Assembly (NCBI GenBank): GCA_015068765.1
Contig: SVJY01000021.1
Coordinates: 1 to 34,339, forward strand
Length of the DNA stretch: 34,339 nucleotides
From: Oscillospiraceae bacterium
GTDB lineage: Bacteria > Bacillota > Clostridia > UMGS1883 > UMGS1540
Direction: 5' to 3'
Notes under the pieces: generated by a model
Databases searched by the model: none
What the model saw: only the letters and a program-made list of their open reading frames with translations
What the model was told of the DNA's origin: nothing
Position numbers and translations under genes: made by a program
In this document: piece by piece, positions 10,171-18,391 of the stretch
Layout of the letters: every line of letters begins with the position of its first letter
Numbering within the stretch: position 1 is the first letter of the stretch

Positions 10171-10507
10171 GTGAGTAAGCTGGACAATCGCGGCAAGGCG
10201 TTTGCCTTGGTGAGGAAAGTCCGAGCACCATAGGGCAAGGGTGCCAGATAACGTCTGGTGGAGGCGACTCTAAGGATAGTGTAACAGAAAACAACCGCCG
10301 TTTTTTGCGGTAAGGATGGAAAGGCGAGGTAAGAGCTCACCGGCGGTATGGAGACATACCGGCCGTATAAACCCCACCCGGTGCAACACCAACAGGAGAG
10401 ATAAGCCTGCCCGGCACTTCTCCGACCGGTGGCTGAAGCCGCATAGCGATGTGCGGCGTAGATAGATGATTGTCCCAGACAGAACTCGGCTTACAGGCTT
10501 GCTTACA
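10171..10507 (+). ncRNA. rnpB: RNase P RNA, class A
   Basis: This is the catalytic RNA that trims the 5' leader of tRNA precursors. Conserved blocks appear in order: GAGGAAAGTCCGAGC (CR I, near 10212-10226), GTAACAGAAA (near 10281), GGTAAGGATGGAAAGG (CR II/III region, 10309-10326), AGATAGATGATTG (CR IV, about 10460-10472) and ACAGAACTCGGCTTA (CR V, about 10480-10494). The ends GTAAGC (10175-10180) and GCTTAC (10501-10506) pair as helix P1. The layout fits the ancestral class A rather than the Bacillus class B. It has its own promoter and terminator. Confidence 0.96.
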
Positions 10508-10510
10508 AAA

Positions 10511-10543
10511 AAGAGCTGTGCATTTCTTACAGCTCTTTTTTTA
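10511..10543. terminator. Bidirectional intrinsic terminator after rnpB
   Basis: AAGAGCTGT (10511-10519) pairs perfectly with ACAGCTCTT (10529-10537) around a 9-base loop. A T-run follows and an A-run precedes it, so it can end both rnpB (+) and the phosphodiesterase operon (-), whose last stop is at 10550. Confidence 0.88.
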
Positions 10544-10549
10544 ATTGCA

Positions 10550-11323
10550 TTAAACTTTCAGAGGTCTTCCTTCCCATTCTGCCGCCGGTGCTACGCCCAT
10601 AATGGCGGCAACGGTAGGTGCAATATCCAGAATACTTACGTCCTGTAGCTTTTCTCCCGGTGTAAAATCCTTCCCCAGGAAAAACATGGGAATGGTCATA
10701 TCCTCCGGCATTTCCGTTCCGTGGCTTCGGTCATGACCGCCGTGGTCGCTGGTGATGATAACGGTATACAGGTCTCCCAGCTCCTCTACGACACGCTTCA
10801 CATTCTCAATGGCAATGCGGAGCGTTTGCAGATATTCCGGTGACATAAAGCCGTTTCGGTGTCCGCTTTCATCGGTTTCCACTAAGTAAAGGAAGATAAA
10901 ATCTAAATCTGTATTTTCCGCACAGGCGAACATTTTATCTGTTAGCGAGGTATCGGTATCCGTCAGTGCACCGGCACTTGCGAATGCCGCTGAAACCAGA
11001 GAACCGGGTCTGGAAATATCCCGTAGCGGCTCCCAACCGTAGTACATCCCGGATTTGCCGCCGGCAATGTGAATCTGCTCAAACAGCCCGTTTACGGGAC
11101 GAACCTGCGGCATGAAAATATTGGTGGTGGTGCCGTGTCGCTCCGGCGGTACACTGTGGAACATAGACATATGGCAGGGCAGGGTCACAGAGGGAAAAGC
11201 TGCCCTTGCCTCCAGCGTGTAAGCCCCCCGGCGCATCAGCTCCTCCACAAAGGGATGGTCTAAGGCGAGAACGCCGTCCGGACGCATTCCGTCAATAGAA
11301 ATAAGAATGACTTTGTTTTTCAT
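10550..11323 (-). CDS. Alkaline-phosphatase-fold phosphodiesterase (nucleotide pyrophosphatase-like)
   Basis: This 257-residue protein belongs to the type I phosphodiesterase/nucleotide pyrophosphatase branch of the alkaline phosphatase superfamily. Metal and catalytic residues are visible: D10 in ISIDGMRPDG, the nucleophile Thr in FPSVTLPCHMSMFHS (about 44-58), D and H in VETDESGHRNG, and DHGGHD in ITSDHGGHDRSHG, with the final HGTEMPEDMTIPM region. It hydrolyses phosphodiesters or pyrophosphates, but the substrate is not determinable. It has no signal peptide, so it is likely cytosolic, and at 257 residues it is shorter than many family members (about 350-450). ATG 11323 has AAAGGAG upstream. 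It is the last gene of a four-gene minus-strand unit. Confidence 0.85.
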   Translation of the reverse strand: MKNKVILISIDGMRPDGVLALDHPFVEELMRRGAYTLEARAAFPSVTLPCHMSMFHSVPPERHGTTTNIFMPQVRPVNGLFEQIHIAGGKSGMYYGWEPLRDISRPGSLVSAAFASAGALTDTDTSLTDKMFACAENTDLDFIFLYLVETDESGHRNGFMSPEYLQTLRIAIENVKRVVEELGDLYTVIITSDHGGHDRSHGTEMPEDMTIPMFFLGKDFTPGEKLQDVSILDIAPTVAAIMGVAPAAEWEGRPLKV

Positions 11324-11339
11324 GCTTCTGTCTCCTTTT

Positions 11340-11831
11340 TTATTCCGGCAATGCCTTCGCCAGTGCGGCGTTGGTGTACCGTTTGTCCCCGGTTACTTCC
11401 CGGAGTACATGAAATTCCGGCGGCAGGGCGATCGCTTCCTGCTCGTCGGAAAGCTCCACTTCTAAAAATGCCTTATCCTCCCAAAAGGGAAAAATATCAA
11501 TTTCCAGCGTTTGGTGTCCGTTTGGTACACAGTAGCGTACCTTTTCAATGGGTCGCCGTTCCCTGTCCGCTTCCCGAAGCAGTGTGCAGTAGGTATCTTC
11601 GCTGATTTCCGTCTCTGTTTCCAGGCGGCGAATATCCGAAATCCGTTTTTTCTCTGTTTTCCAGTAGGTTACCTTTCCCGCTTCCGTAATTTTCCGCACA
11701 CGCCGGCTTTCGCCCTCTGCCGCCGTAAGATACGTCTGCACCATTTCCAGCCGACGTGTCGCCTGCCGGGACAGCTTTGCCAAATCCGGGAAGGCAATCA
11801 GGAATTTTCTTTCAATTTCATAGTTTTCCAT
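11340..11831 (-). CDS. CYTH domain protein (triphosphate tunnel enzyme family)
   Basis: This 163-residue protein starts MENYEIERKFLI, whose EIERKF is the diagnostic ExExK motif of CYTH/triphosphate-tunnel enzymes. Basic and acidic beta-strand residues follow (TYLTAAEGESRRVRKI, YWKTEKKRIS, RRLETETEIS, KVRYCVPNGHQTLEIDIF, KAFLEVELSDEQEA) in the usual tunnel order. Family members hydrolyse tripolyphosphate or thiamine triphosphate, or act as class IV adenylate cyclases. The small single-domain form with no partner domain fits an inorganic triphosphatase best, but that is inference. An AGGAG site precedes ATG 11831. It sits between the EamA transporter (8 bases upstream) and the phosphodiesterase, forming a possible phosphate-ester metabolism cluster. 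Confidence 0.85.
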   Translation of the reverse strand: MENYEIERKFLIAFPDLAKLSRQATRRLEMVQTYLTAAEGESRRVRKITEAGKVTYWKTEKKRISDIRRLETETEISEDTYCTLLREADRERRPIEKVRYCVPNGHQTLEIDIFPFWEDKAFLEVELSDEQEAIALPPEFHVLREVTGDKRYTNAALAKALPE

Positions 11832-11839
11832 AGTCGCTC

Positions 11840-12712
11840 CTATTCATCACTCCGGCTTAATAGAAATACCGAGCCGAGAATACAGATAATGCCCAGGCAG
11901 GAAACGAGGGGCAAGGGCTCCCGTAAAAACAGCACGCTGAATACGGTGGCGGCCATAGGCTCGATAATACCCAGTGCTGAGGCCGTTCCGACAGGCAGTG
12001 CTTTCAGTGCCATTGTGTAAAGGAAATAGGGAATCACCCCGGTGCAAAGGGCAAGACCGATGAGCATTGGCAGCAGGAGAACCGGGTTTTGGAGCGTGAT
12101 TGCCGCCATGCTGCCGGGCTTTGCAACGGTTAGGGAAATGATTGCCATAAATACCATACAGTACATGGTGGCAGTAAGCGGATGACAGGGACGCCGCATC
12201 TGTATTTTGGTAACAATGTTGTATGCACTGTAGGAGATGCCCGCCATAAAGCCCATGAAAATGCCAAAGCCACTCCACTGAAGACCGCCGATGATGCCGG
12301 AAACCAAAACGCACCCCACCAGCATACCCACAATACTGCAAAGCTTCAGTCGGCTTAGCTTTTCTCCGAAAAACATCACCGAATACACCATAACAAAAAT
12401 AGGGGCCGTGTACATGAGCACCACCGCTGTGGCAACGGAGGTATGCTGCATAGAGGCGTAGTAGCTGCTTGCGGTGCAGAACATAGCAAGACCGCTTGCG
12501 GCATAAAGGACAAGCTCCCAGCCATTTGCCCTAAACAGACGGCGATCATAGAAAAACGTATATATCACCATGGAGATAGCGGAGAAAACACCTCTCGCGG
12601 CTGTCATCTGTACCGAGGAAAAACCGAAGGGGGCGAGAAAGTTTACAAACAGCCCGGAGGTGCCCCAGAAAATCCCGGCAACGATGATAAATAAAAATGC
12701 ACTTTTTTTCAT
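11840..12712 (-). CDS. EamA/DMT-family membrane transporter
   Basis: This 290-residue protein has about ten hydrophobic segments arranged as two EamA repeats (about 8-140 and 150-288). The opening, FLFIIVAGIFWGTSGLFVNF, is the typical EamA first helix with its (F/W)G motif, and the second repeat has ALGIIEPMAATVFSVLFLREPL near the end, the conserved 'EP...A' helix. The drug/metabolite transporter superfamily exports or imports small metabolites such as amino acids or nucleotide precursors; the substrate is unknown. It is the second gene of the minus-strand unit, 42 bases after the glycosylase gene, with an AAAGGA site. Confidence 0.9.
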   Translation of the reverse strand: MKKSAFLFIIVAGIFWGTSGLFVNFLAPFGFSSVQMTAARGVFSAISMVIYTFFYDRRLFRANGWELVLYAASGLAMFCTASSYYASMQHTSVATAVVLMYTAPIFVMVYSVMFFGEKLSRLKLCSIVGMLVGCVLVSGIIGGLQWSGFGIFMGFMAGISYSAYNIVTKIQMRRPCHPLTATMYCMVFMAIISLTVAKPGSMAAITLQNPVLLLPMLIGLALCTGVIPYFLYTMALKALPVGTASALGIIEPMAATVFSVLFLREPLPLVSCLGIICILGSVFLLSRSDE

Positions 12713-12754
12713 TGTTTTTTTCCTTTTCTTCCTGTAAAGTCCGGCAATATCCTA

Positions 12755-13255
12755 TCACAGTTCGCCGGTATTGTCAATGCTTTTTCCAATTATTTCCCAC
12801 GCGGCCACAAGCTTTTCAAGAGAGTAGGCGGCGTTTGCCGGCGAGGTGGATGGCAGACAGATCGCCTGTCGCCCAAGAAGGGGTCCCATATACTGCTGAA
12901 AGTACTTCTCCGCAGCACGGCCGTTCATAAAAATCCGGGATATGGGAGCGGCGGAAAGAATTGGCGTGAGGTCATTGGGGACAGGGTTTCGGATGGCACT
13001 GTCCGCACTGCCTGTAATTTCACAGGCGGCAAGCACGTCCCAAAGTGCCAGGTGCCTGGATAAAACCAGGTCCTTCTTTTCCGCCACTGTTTCCGGTACG
13101 GGACAGGAAAAGACCGCCGCAAGTACACGCCAGAACCGATTTTGCGGATGCCCGTAAAAAAATTGCTGCTCGCGGGACTTTACAGAAGGAAAGCTGCCGA
13201 GGATCAGCGTATGGGACGTTTTGTCAAATAAAGGGGGGAAGGGATGTGTAACCAT
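12755..13255 (-). CDS. DNA-deoxyinosine (hypoxanthine) glycosylase, UDG family 6-like
   Basis: The protein has 166 residues. Family 6 of the uracil-DNA glycosylase superfamily removes hypoxanthine from deaminated adenine. Supporting motifs are GSFPSVKSREQQFFYGHPQNRFW (given here in pieces: GSFPSVKS at about 22-29 and YGHPQNRFW near 34-43), the segment LWDVLAACEITGSADS (about 70-86) and the C-terminal LPSTSPANAAYS with the S-P-A-N box. The length is normal for the family (about 160-170). The start is at ATG 13255 behind ACGGAGG, and a TATAAT with extended TGC lies at 13291-13296 on the minus strand. It is the first gene of the unit that continues with EamA, CYTH and phosphodiesterase genes. 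Confidence 0.85.
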   Translation of the reverse strand: MVTHPFPPLFDKTSHTLILGSFPSVKSREQQFFYGHPQNRFWRVLAAVFSCPVPETVAEKKDLVLSRHLALWDVLAACEITGSADSAIRNPVPNDLTPILSAAPISRIFMNGRAAEKYFQQYMGPLLGRQAICLPSTSPANAAYSLEKLVAAWEIIGKSIDNTGEL

Positions 13256-13290
13256 GAAAACCTCCGTAACGTAAAAAAAGTGCTGCCATA

Positions 13291-13299
13291 ATTATAGCA
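13291..13299 (-). promoter_or_regulatory. Extended -10 promoter for the glycosylase unit
   Basis: On the minus strand, TATAAT (13296-13291) is preceded by TGC, an extended -10. I see no clear -35 box 17 bases upstream, so this is a moderate call. It faces the GT2 promoter on the other strand. Confidence 0.45.
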
Positions 13300-13355
13300 T
13301 AAATCACTGAAAAATGGAATAACTTTAACCGTCAGAAAAAATAAAGGCGAAAAAC

Positions 13356-13385
13356 TTGACATACAGACCTTTTTTGTGGTACACT
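13356..13385 (+). promoter_or_regulatory. SigmaA-type promoter for the GT2 gene
   Basis: TTGACA (13356-13361) is followed after 18 bases by TACACT (13380-13385), with extended TGG before it. The GT2 start is about 70 bases downstream. Confidence 0.75.
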
Positions 13386-13459
13386 CTTCTGTGGGTAAAG
13401 TCAGATTTTGTAAAATACGGCGAATTTTTGGGCTATAACAAGATGAAGAAGGAGAAGCT

Positions 13460-14737
13460 ATGGAGAATTTTGTCAGAATTTTTAACTTTATCATATTTTT
13501 AGCGTTTACGATTATGTATTCGTATCAGGTTCTGTATACCATTGTGGGCTTTATTTACCGGAAGCCTGTCCCCAATGACAAGCCCCCCAAAGCCTTTCAT
13601 CGGTTTGCTGTGATCATTGCCGCCCGGAATGAACGGATGGTCATCGGGCATCTTATCAACAGTATTCAAAATCAGAACTATCCAAAGGACGCACTGGACG
13701 TTATTGTCATTGCCGACAACTGCACCGATGATACGGCAGATATTTGCCGGGAAAGAGGTGCGATTGTATATGAACGGAATGACCAGAGAAAAATCGGCAA
13801 GGGCTATGCGCTGGACTATCTTTTCAAACGCATAATGGAAAACGGTACCTTTGATTCTTATGAAGGCTACTTTGTTCTGGATGCGGATAATCTGCTGGAC
13901 GAAAACTTTGTGGCAGAAATGAATAAGATGTTTGACCAGGGTCACCGAATTTTGACAAGCTACCGTAACTCCAAGAATTATGCGGATAACTGGATTTCTG
14001 CCGGCTATGCACTCTGGTTTATGCGTGAAGCAAGATATCTGAATAATCCCCGTATGCGGCTCGGCTCCAGCTGTGCTATCTCCGGCACGGGTTTTTTGGT
14101 GCATCGGGATATCATCGCCAAAAACAGAGGCTGGAAGCATCATCTTTTAACTGAGGATATCGAATTTACCATTGACAGCGTAATTGCCGGTGAGAAAATC
14201 GGCTATTGCGAATATGCCGTTTTGTATGACGAACAGCCGACCACGCTGAAGCAGTCCTGGACACAGCGGCTTCGCTGGGCAAAGGGCTTCTACCAGGTAA
14301 TTACCCATTACGGCGGCAGACTCTGGAAAAATATCTTCTCCAGCCGTAAAAAAGCACTGCCCTGTTTTGATATGTTTATGACAGTAGCCCCGGCATATCT
14401 GTTCACCCTTCTGACCATTCTGATCAATTTCGTAATTTATTTATGCGGCTTCTTTATGCCGGATGTAATTGACTGGTCCATTCAGGAAGCAACGATGGTC
14501 GCCATACGAAATTCGCTCCTCAGCTTCTACTTAATGTTTATGCTGATGGGTACGCTTACGCTGATTACGGAATGGGATAAAATCAAATGTCCCGTACCGA
14601 AACGGTTCTTCTATCTCCTTCTGTTCCCGGCGTTTCTGTTCACCTATGTGCCGATTTCCGTAATTGCCCTGTTTAAAAAGGTTGTATGGAAACCGGTAGA
14701 ACACACAGAGGCGAAGACACTGGACGAGGTTCGCTAA
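13460..14737 (+). CDS. Membrane glycosyltransferase family 2
   Basis: A 425-residue GT2 enzyme with one N-terminal membrane segment (about 9-31), a cytoplasmic GT-A domain and about three to four C-terminal segments (about 312-335, 352-372 and 392-412). Catalytic features are VIIAARNE (51-58), D86 in VIADNCTDD, DAD at 141-143, TED at 231-233 (the general base region) and QRLRW at 269-273, the (Q/R)xxRW motif of processive beta-glycosyltransferases such as hyaluronan, cellulose or poly-GlcNAc synthases. The product is unknown, probably an envelope polysaccharide or glycolipid. The start ATG has GAAGGAG upstream. It is a single-gene unit between promoter 13356 and terminator 14754. Confidence 0.9.
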   Translation: MENFVRIFNFIIFLAFTIMYSYQVLYTIVGFIYRKPVPNDKPPKAFHRFAVIIAARNERMVIGHLINSIQNQNYPKDALDVIVIADNCTDDTADICRERGAIVYERNDQRKIGKGYALDYLFKRIMENGTFDSYEGYFVLDADNLLDENFVAEMNKMFDQGHRILTSYRNSKNYADNWISAGYALWFMREARYLNNPRMRLGSSCAISGTGFLVHRDIIAKNRGWKHHLLTEDIEFTIDSVIAGEKIGYCEYAVLYDEQPTTLKQSWTQRLRWAKGFYQVITHYGGRLWKNIFSSRKKALPCFDMFMTVAPAYLFTLLTILINFVIYLCGFFMPDVIDWSIQEATMVAIRNSLLSFYLMFMLMGTLTLITEWDKIKCPVPKRFFYLLLFPAFLFTYVPISVIALFKKVVWKPVEHTEAKTLDEVR

Positions 14738-14753
14738 AAACTGTATAACATAA

Positions 14754-14794
14754 AAAAATGCAGACCGACACTTTCGATGCCGGTCTGCATTTTT
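14754..14794. terminator. Bidirectional terminator between GT2 and ABC exporter genes
   Basis: AAAAATGCAGACCG (14754-14767) is an exact inverted copy of CGGTCTGCATTTTT (14781-14794), a 14-base stem with a 13-base loop and T-runs on both outer sides. It separates convergent genes. Confidence 0.92.
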
Positions 14795-14815
14795 ATTCTG
14801 TTTTTTAGCATGTTT

Positions 14816-16537
14816 TTATGTGTATAGCTTATGCAGTTTTGCGTAAATGCCGTCCTTTTCCAAAAGGGACGCATGGGTACCGCTTTCTTCGATTCCTTTA
14901 TCCGTCAGCACCAGAATCCGGTCCGCATTCCGCACCGTGGTCAGCCGATGGGCAATGGTAAAGGTGGTCCTGCCCTTTGCCAGGCGGTCCAGCGATGCTT
15001 GCACAAGCCGTTCGCTTTCATTATCCAGTGCACTGGTGGCTTCGTCCAAAATGAGGATGGGTGGATTTTTCAAAAACAGCCGGGCAATGGCAATCCGTTG
15101 CTTTTGTCCGCCGGAAAGCTTGACGCCCCGTTCGCCCACATACGTATCGTACCCGTTTGGCAGTGCTTCAATAAATTCGTGTGCCCCGGCGGCCCTTGCC
15201 GCCTCCTCCACCGCGCTCCGGTCCGCTTCCGGTCTTCCGTACAAAATATTCTCCCCCACCGTGCCGCTAAAGAGATATACGTCCTGCTGTACAACGCCAA
15301 TGTTCCGGCGAAGGGATTCCACGGTTACATCCCGTACATCCTGCCCGTCAATCAGAATCCGCCCTTCCACCGCCTCGTAAAACCGGGGAATCAGATTACA
15401 TAGGGTGGTTTTGCCCCCGCCGGAAGGCCCTACCAGTGCCACATTTTCGCCGGGGCGTACCGTAAGGTCTATATGAGAAAGAACGGTTTTGTCGCCTTCG
15501 GCGTACCGGAAGCTCACATTGTCAAACTGCACCTTTCCCTGTACGTTTACAAGGGGACCTGCACCCGCCCGGTCGGCAATTGCCACCGGCTCGTTCATGA
15601 TTTCCATAAACCGTTCAATGCCTGTAGTCCCACGCTGGAACTGCTCCGTAAATTCCACCAGCCGCCGCAGGGAAGCAATCAACATCTGGATGTACAAAAG
15701 ATAGGCAAGGAAATCGCCGGGCGTAATTTTCCCTCCCAAAAGGAAGAGTGCACCGATGACGATAACGGCAATATACATAACACCATCAAAGAAACGGATG
15801 CCGCCATGGAAAAGTGCCATGTATTTATATGCCCGCCGCTTTGCGCCCAAAAACCGCCTGTTACCTTCTTCAAAGCGGTCCTGCTCGTACCCTTCGTTGG
15901 CAAAGCTTTTTACCACACGAATACCCAAAAGGTTATCCTCAATAGCGGCGTTGAGCTCGCCCACCTGCTCCCGTTGGTACTGAAACGCCTTCTTCATTCT
16001 GCCCCGGAGGAGAATCCGGGAAAGAAGCATCAGCGGCAGAAGCAGGAATAAAATCAGCGTCAAGGGGACATTCACCCGCAGGAGAATAATAAAGGAGCCT
16101 AAGATTTTTATGCCTGAAACAAAGAATTCTTCGGGACAATGGTGGGAAAATTCCGTGATATCAAAAAGATCATGGGTAATGCGGGACATAATCTGTCCCA
16201 CCTTGGCATTGTCGTAAAAACGGAAGGACAGCTTCTGCAGGTGGCTGAATAAGTCTCGCCGCATATCCGTTTCCAGCCTTGCACCCATTACATGACCGAT
16301 GTCACTCATATAATAATTGGCAAAGGTGTCTAAAAGCCGCAAAAGTACATAAATGCCGCCAACCTGCAAAATAATGCTCATGACCAGTGTGCCGGCGGAC
16401 GCCCGGTTCGTAATCTCCCGAACCAGTACCGGAAAAACCAACTCGCACACGCTGGAAAAGGCGGCACATAATAGGTCCACCGCCATAATCCCGATATAAG
16501 GCTTATAATATTTCAGAAACCCTCGCATACTCTTCAT
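14816..16537 (-). CDS. ABC exporter half-transporter (fused membrane and ATPase domains)
   Basis: About 573 residues with the type I exporter layout: six membrane segments in the first 320 residues, then an ATPase. The nucleotide-binding domain shows GPSGGGKTT (about 372-380), Q-loop VVQQDVYLFSG, signature LSGGQKQRIAIARL (about 474-487), ILDEATSALD (about 494-503) and switch IAHRLTTV. It resembles multidrug/lipid exporters of the MsbA/LmrA type and would work as a dimer. I chose ATG 16537 because the longer form from 16615 would overlap the upstream oxidoreductase by about 70 bases; starting at 16537 leaves a 4-base gap after its stop. No strong ribosome site is visible there, so coupling to the upstream gene is likely. 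Confidence 0.9.
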   Translation of the reverse strand: MKSMRGFLKYYKPYIGIMAVDLLCAAFSSVCELVFPVLVREITNRASAGTLVMSIILQVGGIYVLLRLLDTFANYYMSDIGHVMGARLETDMRRDLFSHLQKLSFRFYDNAKVGQIMSRITHDLFDITEFSHHCPEEFFVSGIKILGSFIILLRVNVPLTLILFLLLPLMLLSRILLRGRMKKAFQYQREQVGELNAAIEDNLLGIRVVKSFANEGYEQDRFEEGNRRFLGAKRRAYKYMALFHGGIRFFDGVMYIAVIVIGALFLLGGKITPGDFLAYLLYIQMLIASLRRLVEFTEQFQRGTTGIERFMEIMNEPVAIADRAGAGPLVNVQGKVQFDNVSFRYAEGDKTVLSHIDLTVRPGENVALVGPSGGGKTTLCNLIPRFYEAVEGRILIDGQDVRDVTVESLRRNIGVVQQDVYLFSGTVGENILYGRPEADRSAVEEAARAAGAHEFIEALPNGYDTYVGERGVKLSGGQKQRIAIARLFLKNPPILILDEATSALDNESERLVQASLDRLAKGRTTFTIAHRLTTVRNADRILVLTDKGIEESGTHASLLEKDGIYAKLHKLYT

Positions 16538-16541
16538 TTTT

Positions 16542-17585
16542 TCACACCGCCACAAACCGTTTTTCCACTTCCGACTGATAGGCAGCTTCCACGATTTTCT
16601 GTACGAAAATCGCATCCTGTGCCGGCACAGGTACTTCTCCGCCGCTTAGAATTGCTTCGCCGAACCGCTGTATCTCTTTCGTATACATATTCCCCGTAGG
16701 AACATCAATGACGGAAGCGACAATTTCGCCACGCACCTGGGAAGCATCATAACCCTTTGTACTGTCACTCTTTAAAATATGTACCGTGCCCACCTCTTCC
16801 TGTGCCAGTGTGCCGTCGGCACGGATACTGCCGGCAGTGCCGTAAATCTCAATTTTGCCTGTTACGGCATCGTCTGGAATATTGAAATTGGATTCAATAA
16901 CACAAAGTGCCCCGTTATCCATACGCAGGAGAGCAGTCGCACTGTCATCTACGCCGTAGGAGAAGGTTTGCGTCGTGCAAAACGCCGCAACCTCTTTTGC
17001 ACGGAGACCTGTCACATACTGCACAAGGTCGATGCAGTGTACGCCGAGATCCACGAGTGCACCGCCGCCGGATTTTGCTTTATCCTGCCGCCATACACCC
17101 GGCATATCCGGATACCAGCAGGCAAACTGGGAGCGAATCGAAACAATATCACCGATAGCACCGTCTGCAATGAAACGCTTAATTTCCTCGTGATAGGCAT
17201 GGAACCGCATCATAAGCCCGATACTCAGCCGCACACCCTTTGCGTCACAAAGTGCTTTCAGCTCTTCTGCTTCCGCACTGGTCAGTGCCATAGGCTTTTC
17301 CAACAGAATGTGCTTGCCGGCATTTGCCGCCGCAATCACCTGCTCTTTGTGGCAGAAAACAGGCGTTGCAATATAAACGGCATCCACCGCATCCAATGAC
17401 AGAATGGCATCCATGTCGGAAAAAGCGTACGCTACGCCAAATTCTGCCGCCACTTCCTTCGCAAAGCTTTCATTTGTATCCATTACGGCTACAAGCTCTG
17501 CGTTATCCGCACGCACAAGACCGGGAATGGTTCTCCGTCTTGCTATACCGCCACAGCCAATAATACCCCATCTGATTTTCATCAT
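16542..17585 (-). CDS. Gfo/Idh/MocA family NAD(P)-dependent oxidoreductase
   Basis: A 347-residue enzyme with an N-terminal Rossmann fold (GIIGCGGIARR, about 7-17), the dinucleotide-side EKPMALT motif (about 96-102) and the family's C-terminal alpha/beta domain. The catalytic segment GGGALVDLGVHCIDLVQY (about 170-187) contains the expected Asp and His. Such enzymes oxidise sugars or inositols; the substrate is not predictable. I chose ATG 17585 because AAAGGAAG lies 4-5 bases before it; a longer reading would begin with a TTG at 17600 inside that site, and a second ATG at 17582 is also possible. It is co-transcribed with the ABC exporter (4-base gap). Confidence 0.92.
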   Translation of the reverse strand: MMKIRWGIIGCGGIARRRTIPGLVRADNAELVAVMDTNESFAKEVAAEFGVAYAFSDMDAILSLDAVDAVYIATPVFCHKEQVIAAANAGKHILLEKPMALTSAEAEELKALCDAKGVRLSIGLMMRFHAYHEEIKRFIADGAIGDIVSIRSQFACWYPDMPGVWRQDKAKSGGGALVDLGVHCIDLVQYVTGLRAKEVAAFCTTQTFSYGVDDSATALLRMDNGALCVIESNFNIPDDAVTGKIEIYGTAGSIRADGTLAQEEVGTVHILKSDSTKGYDASQVRGEIVASVIDVPTGNMYTKEIQRFGEAILSGGEVPVPAQDAIFVQKIVEAAYQSEVEKRFVAV

Positions 17586-17620
17586 TTTTCTTCCTTTCAA
17601 AAAGTTCTTTTCTTACCAAT

Positions 17621-17649
17621 AGTATACTGTTTTTTCCCCGTTTTGTCAA
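17621..17649 (-). promoter_or_regulatory. SigmaA-type promoter for the oxidoreductase-exporter unit
   Basis: Minus strand: TTGACA (17649-17644), a 17-base spacer and TATACT (17626-17621). The first ATG is about 36 bases downstream. Confidence 0.85.
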
Positions 17650-17687
17650 TGTCGGCAGTGCCGGAAAACAGAAATTGCGGTTTTTCA

Positions 17688-17736
17688 CAAAAACCAGCAT
17701 TCATTTTGGCATTTATCACCAAAGGAATACCGGTTT
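17688..17736 (-). terminator. Probable terminator after the DUF6320-like gene
   Basis: Minus-strand transcript: ACCGGTATTC...TTTGG pairs imperfectly with CCAAAATGAATGCTGGT and is followed by TTTTTG. The stem has wobble pairs and one or two mismatches, so the call is moderate. It would close the long pheST unit. Confidence 0.5.
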
Positions 17737-18391
17737 ATCTATGCATTTTTTTCTTAAATTCTACCCGGAGCGTTTTATGATAAACGATGACCACTGCCAA
17801 AAAAGCCGCAAGAGAGGTCCCGGAAAGGGCAATGAGCGGCCAAGCCATAGGCAGTTTCCCCCGAATGCCGAAGCCGGCGGCAACCAGTGCACCCACCACC
17901 AATACCAGCATGGGCAAAAACTGGGTCCGGTAACGCCGGAAGGAACTGAAATACAGCGTCGCAGAAGCAAGGAGACCTGCAAGGAGCACCAAGGGAATGG
18001 CATATACCGTTGCCCATGTGCCGGAGTGGGTAATTTTTGCAATCGCCCAAAGGAGACAGCTTATCGCAAAGCTTCCGGAAATAATGCGGCGAATCAGGCT
18101 GATTTCTGCCGTTTCCAGCGTCAAAGCCACAGTCTGTAATGCGTATACACCCAAGAAAACCAACACTGCCCATGGCGTACCGCCCACAGAGAGGTTAACG
18201 ATGGCCGATACAAGCACACCGCCCCAGAGGGATAGGCTGACGATTTTACGCCAGATAAACCGCCCGTTTCTGGTGCGGGTTTTGGGATAGAGGGCAGCAT
18301 GCGGGTCTGCGTTTTCCTGCACCATTTTGCAAATGGGACAAAGCAAAAATCCATCGCCAATTTGGTTTTTACATGCCTTACATTCTTTCAC
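17735..18391 (-). CDS. Zinc-ribbon integral membrane protein (DUF6320-like)
   Basis: A 218-residue protein with an N-terminal zinc-ribbon pattern, C4-x2-C7 and C18-x2-C21 (KECKACK ... LCPICK), followed by a basic stretch and about six hydrophobic segments (about 48-68, 73-93, 104-122, 126-146, 157-177 and 183-205). This matches my memory of DUF6320, often found next to a condensation-type acyltransferase, as here. Function is unknown. The start is GTG 18391, overlapping the upstream stop by four bases (GTGA), with GAGGGGGTGA just before it. The tight coupling suggests it works with the acyltransferase, perhaps anchoring it to the membrane; that part is inference. Confidence 0.75.
   Translation of the reverse strand: MKECKACKNQIGDGFLLCPICKMVQENADPHAALYPKTRTRNGRFIWRKIVSLSLWGGVLVSAIVNLSVGGTPWAVLVFLGVYALQTVALTLETAEISLIRRIISGSFAISCLLWAIAKITHSGTWATVYAIPLVLLAGLLASATLYFSSFRRYRTQFLPMLVLVVGALVAAGFGIRGKLPMAWPLIALSGTSLAAFLAVVIVYHKTLRVEFKKKMHR

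Noticed and set aside
14816-16615. The longer ABC exporter start at 16615
   Set aside because: It would overlap the oxidoreductase by about 70 bases, and the added residues are not exporter-like; ATG 16537 fits better.
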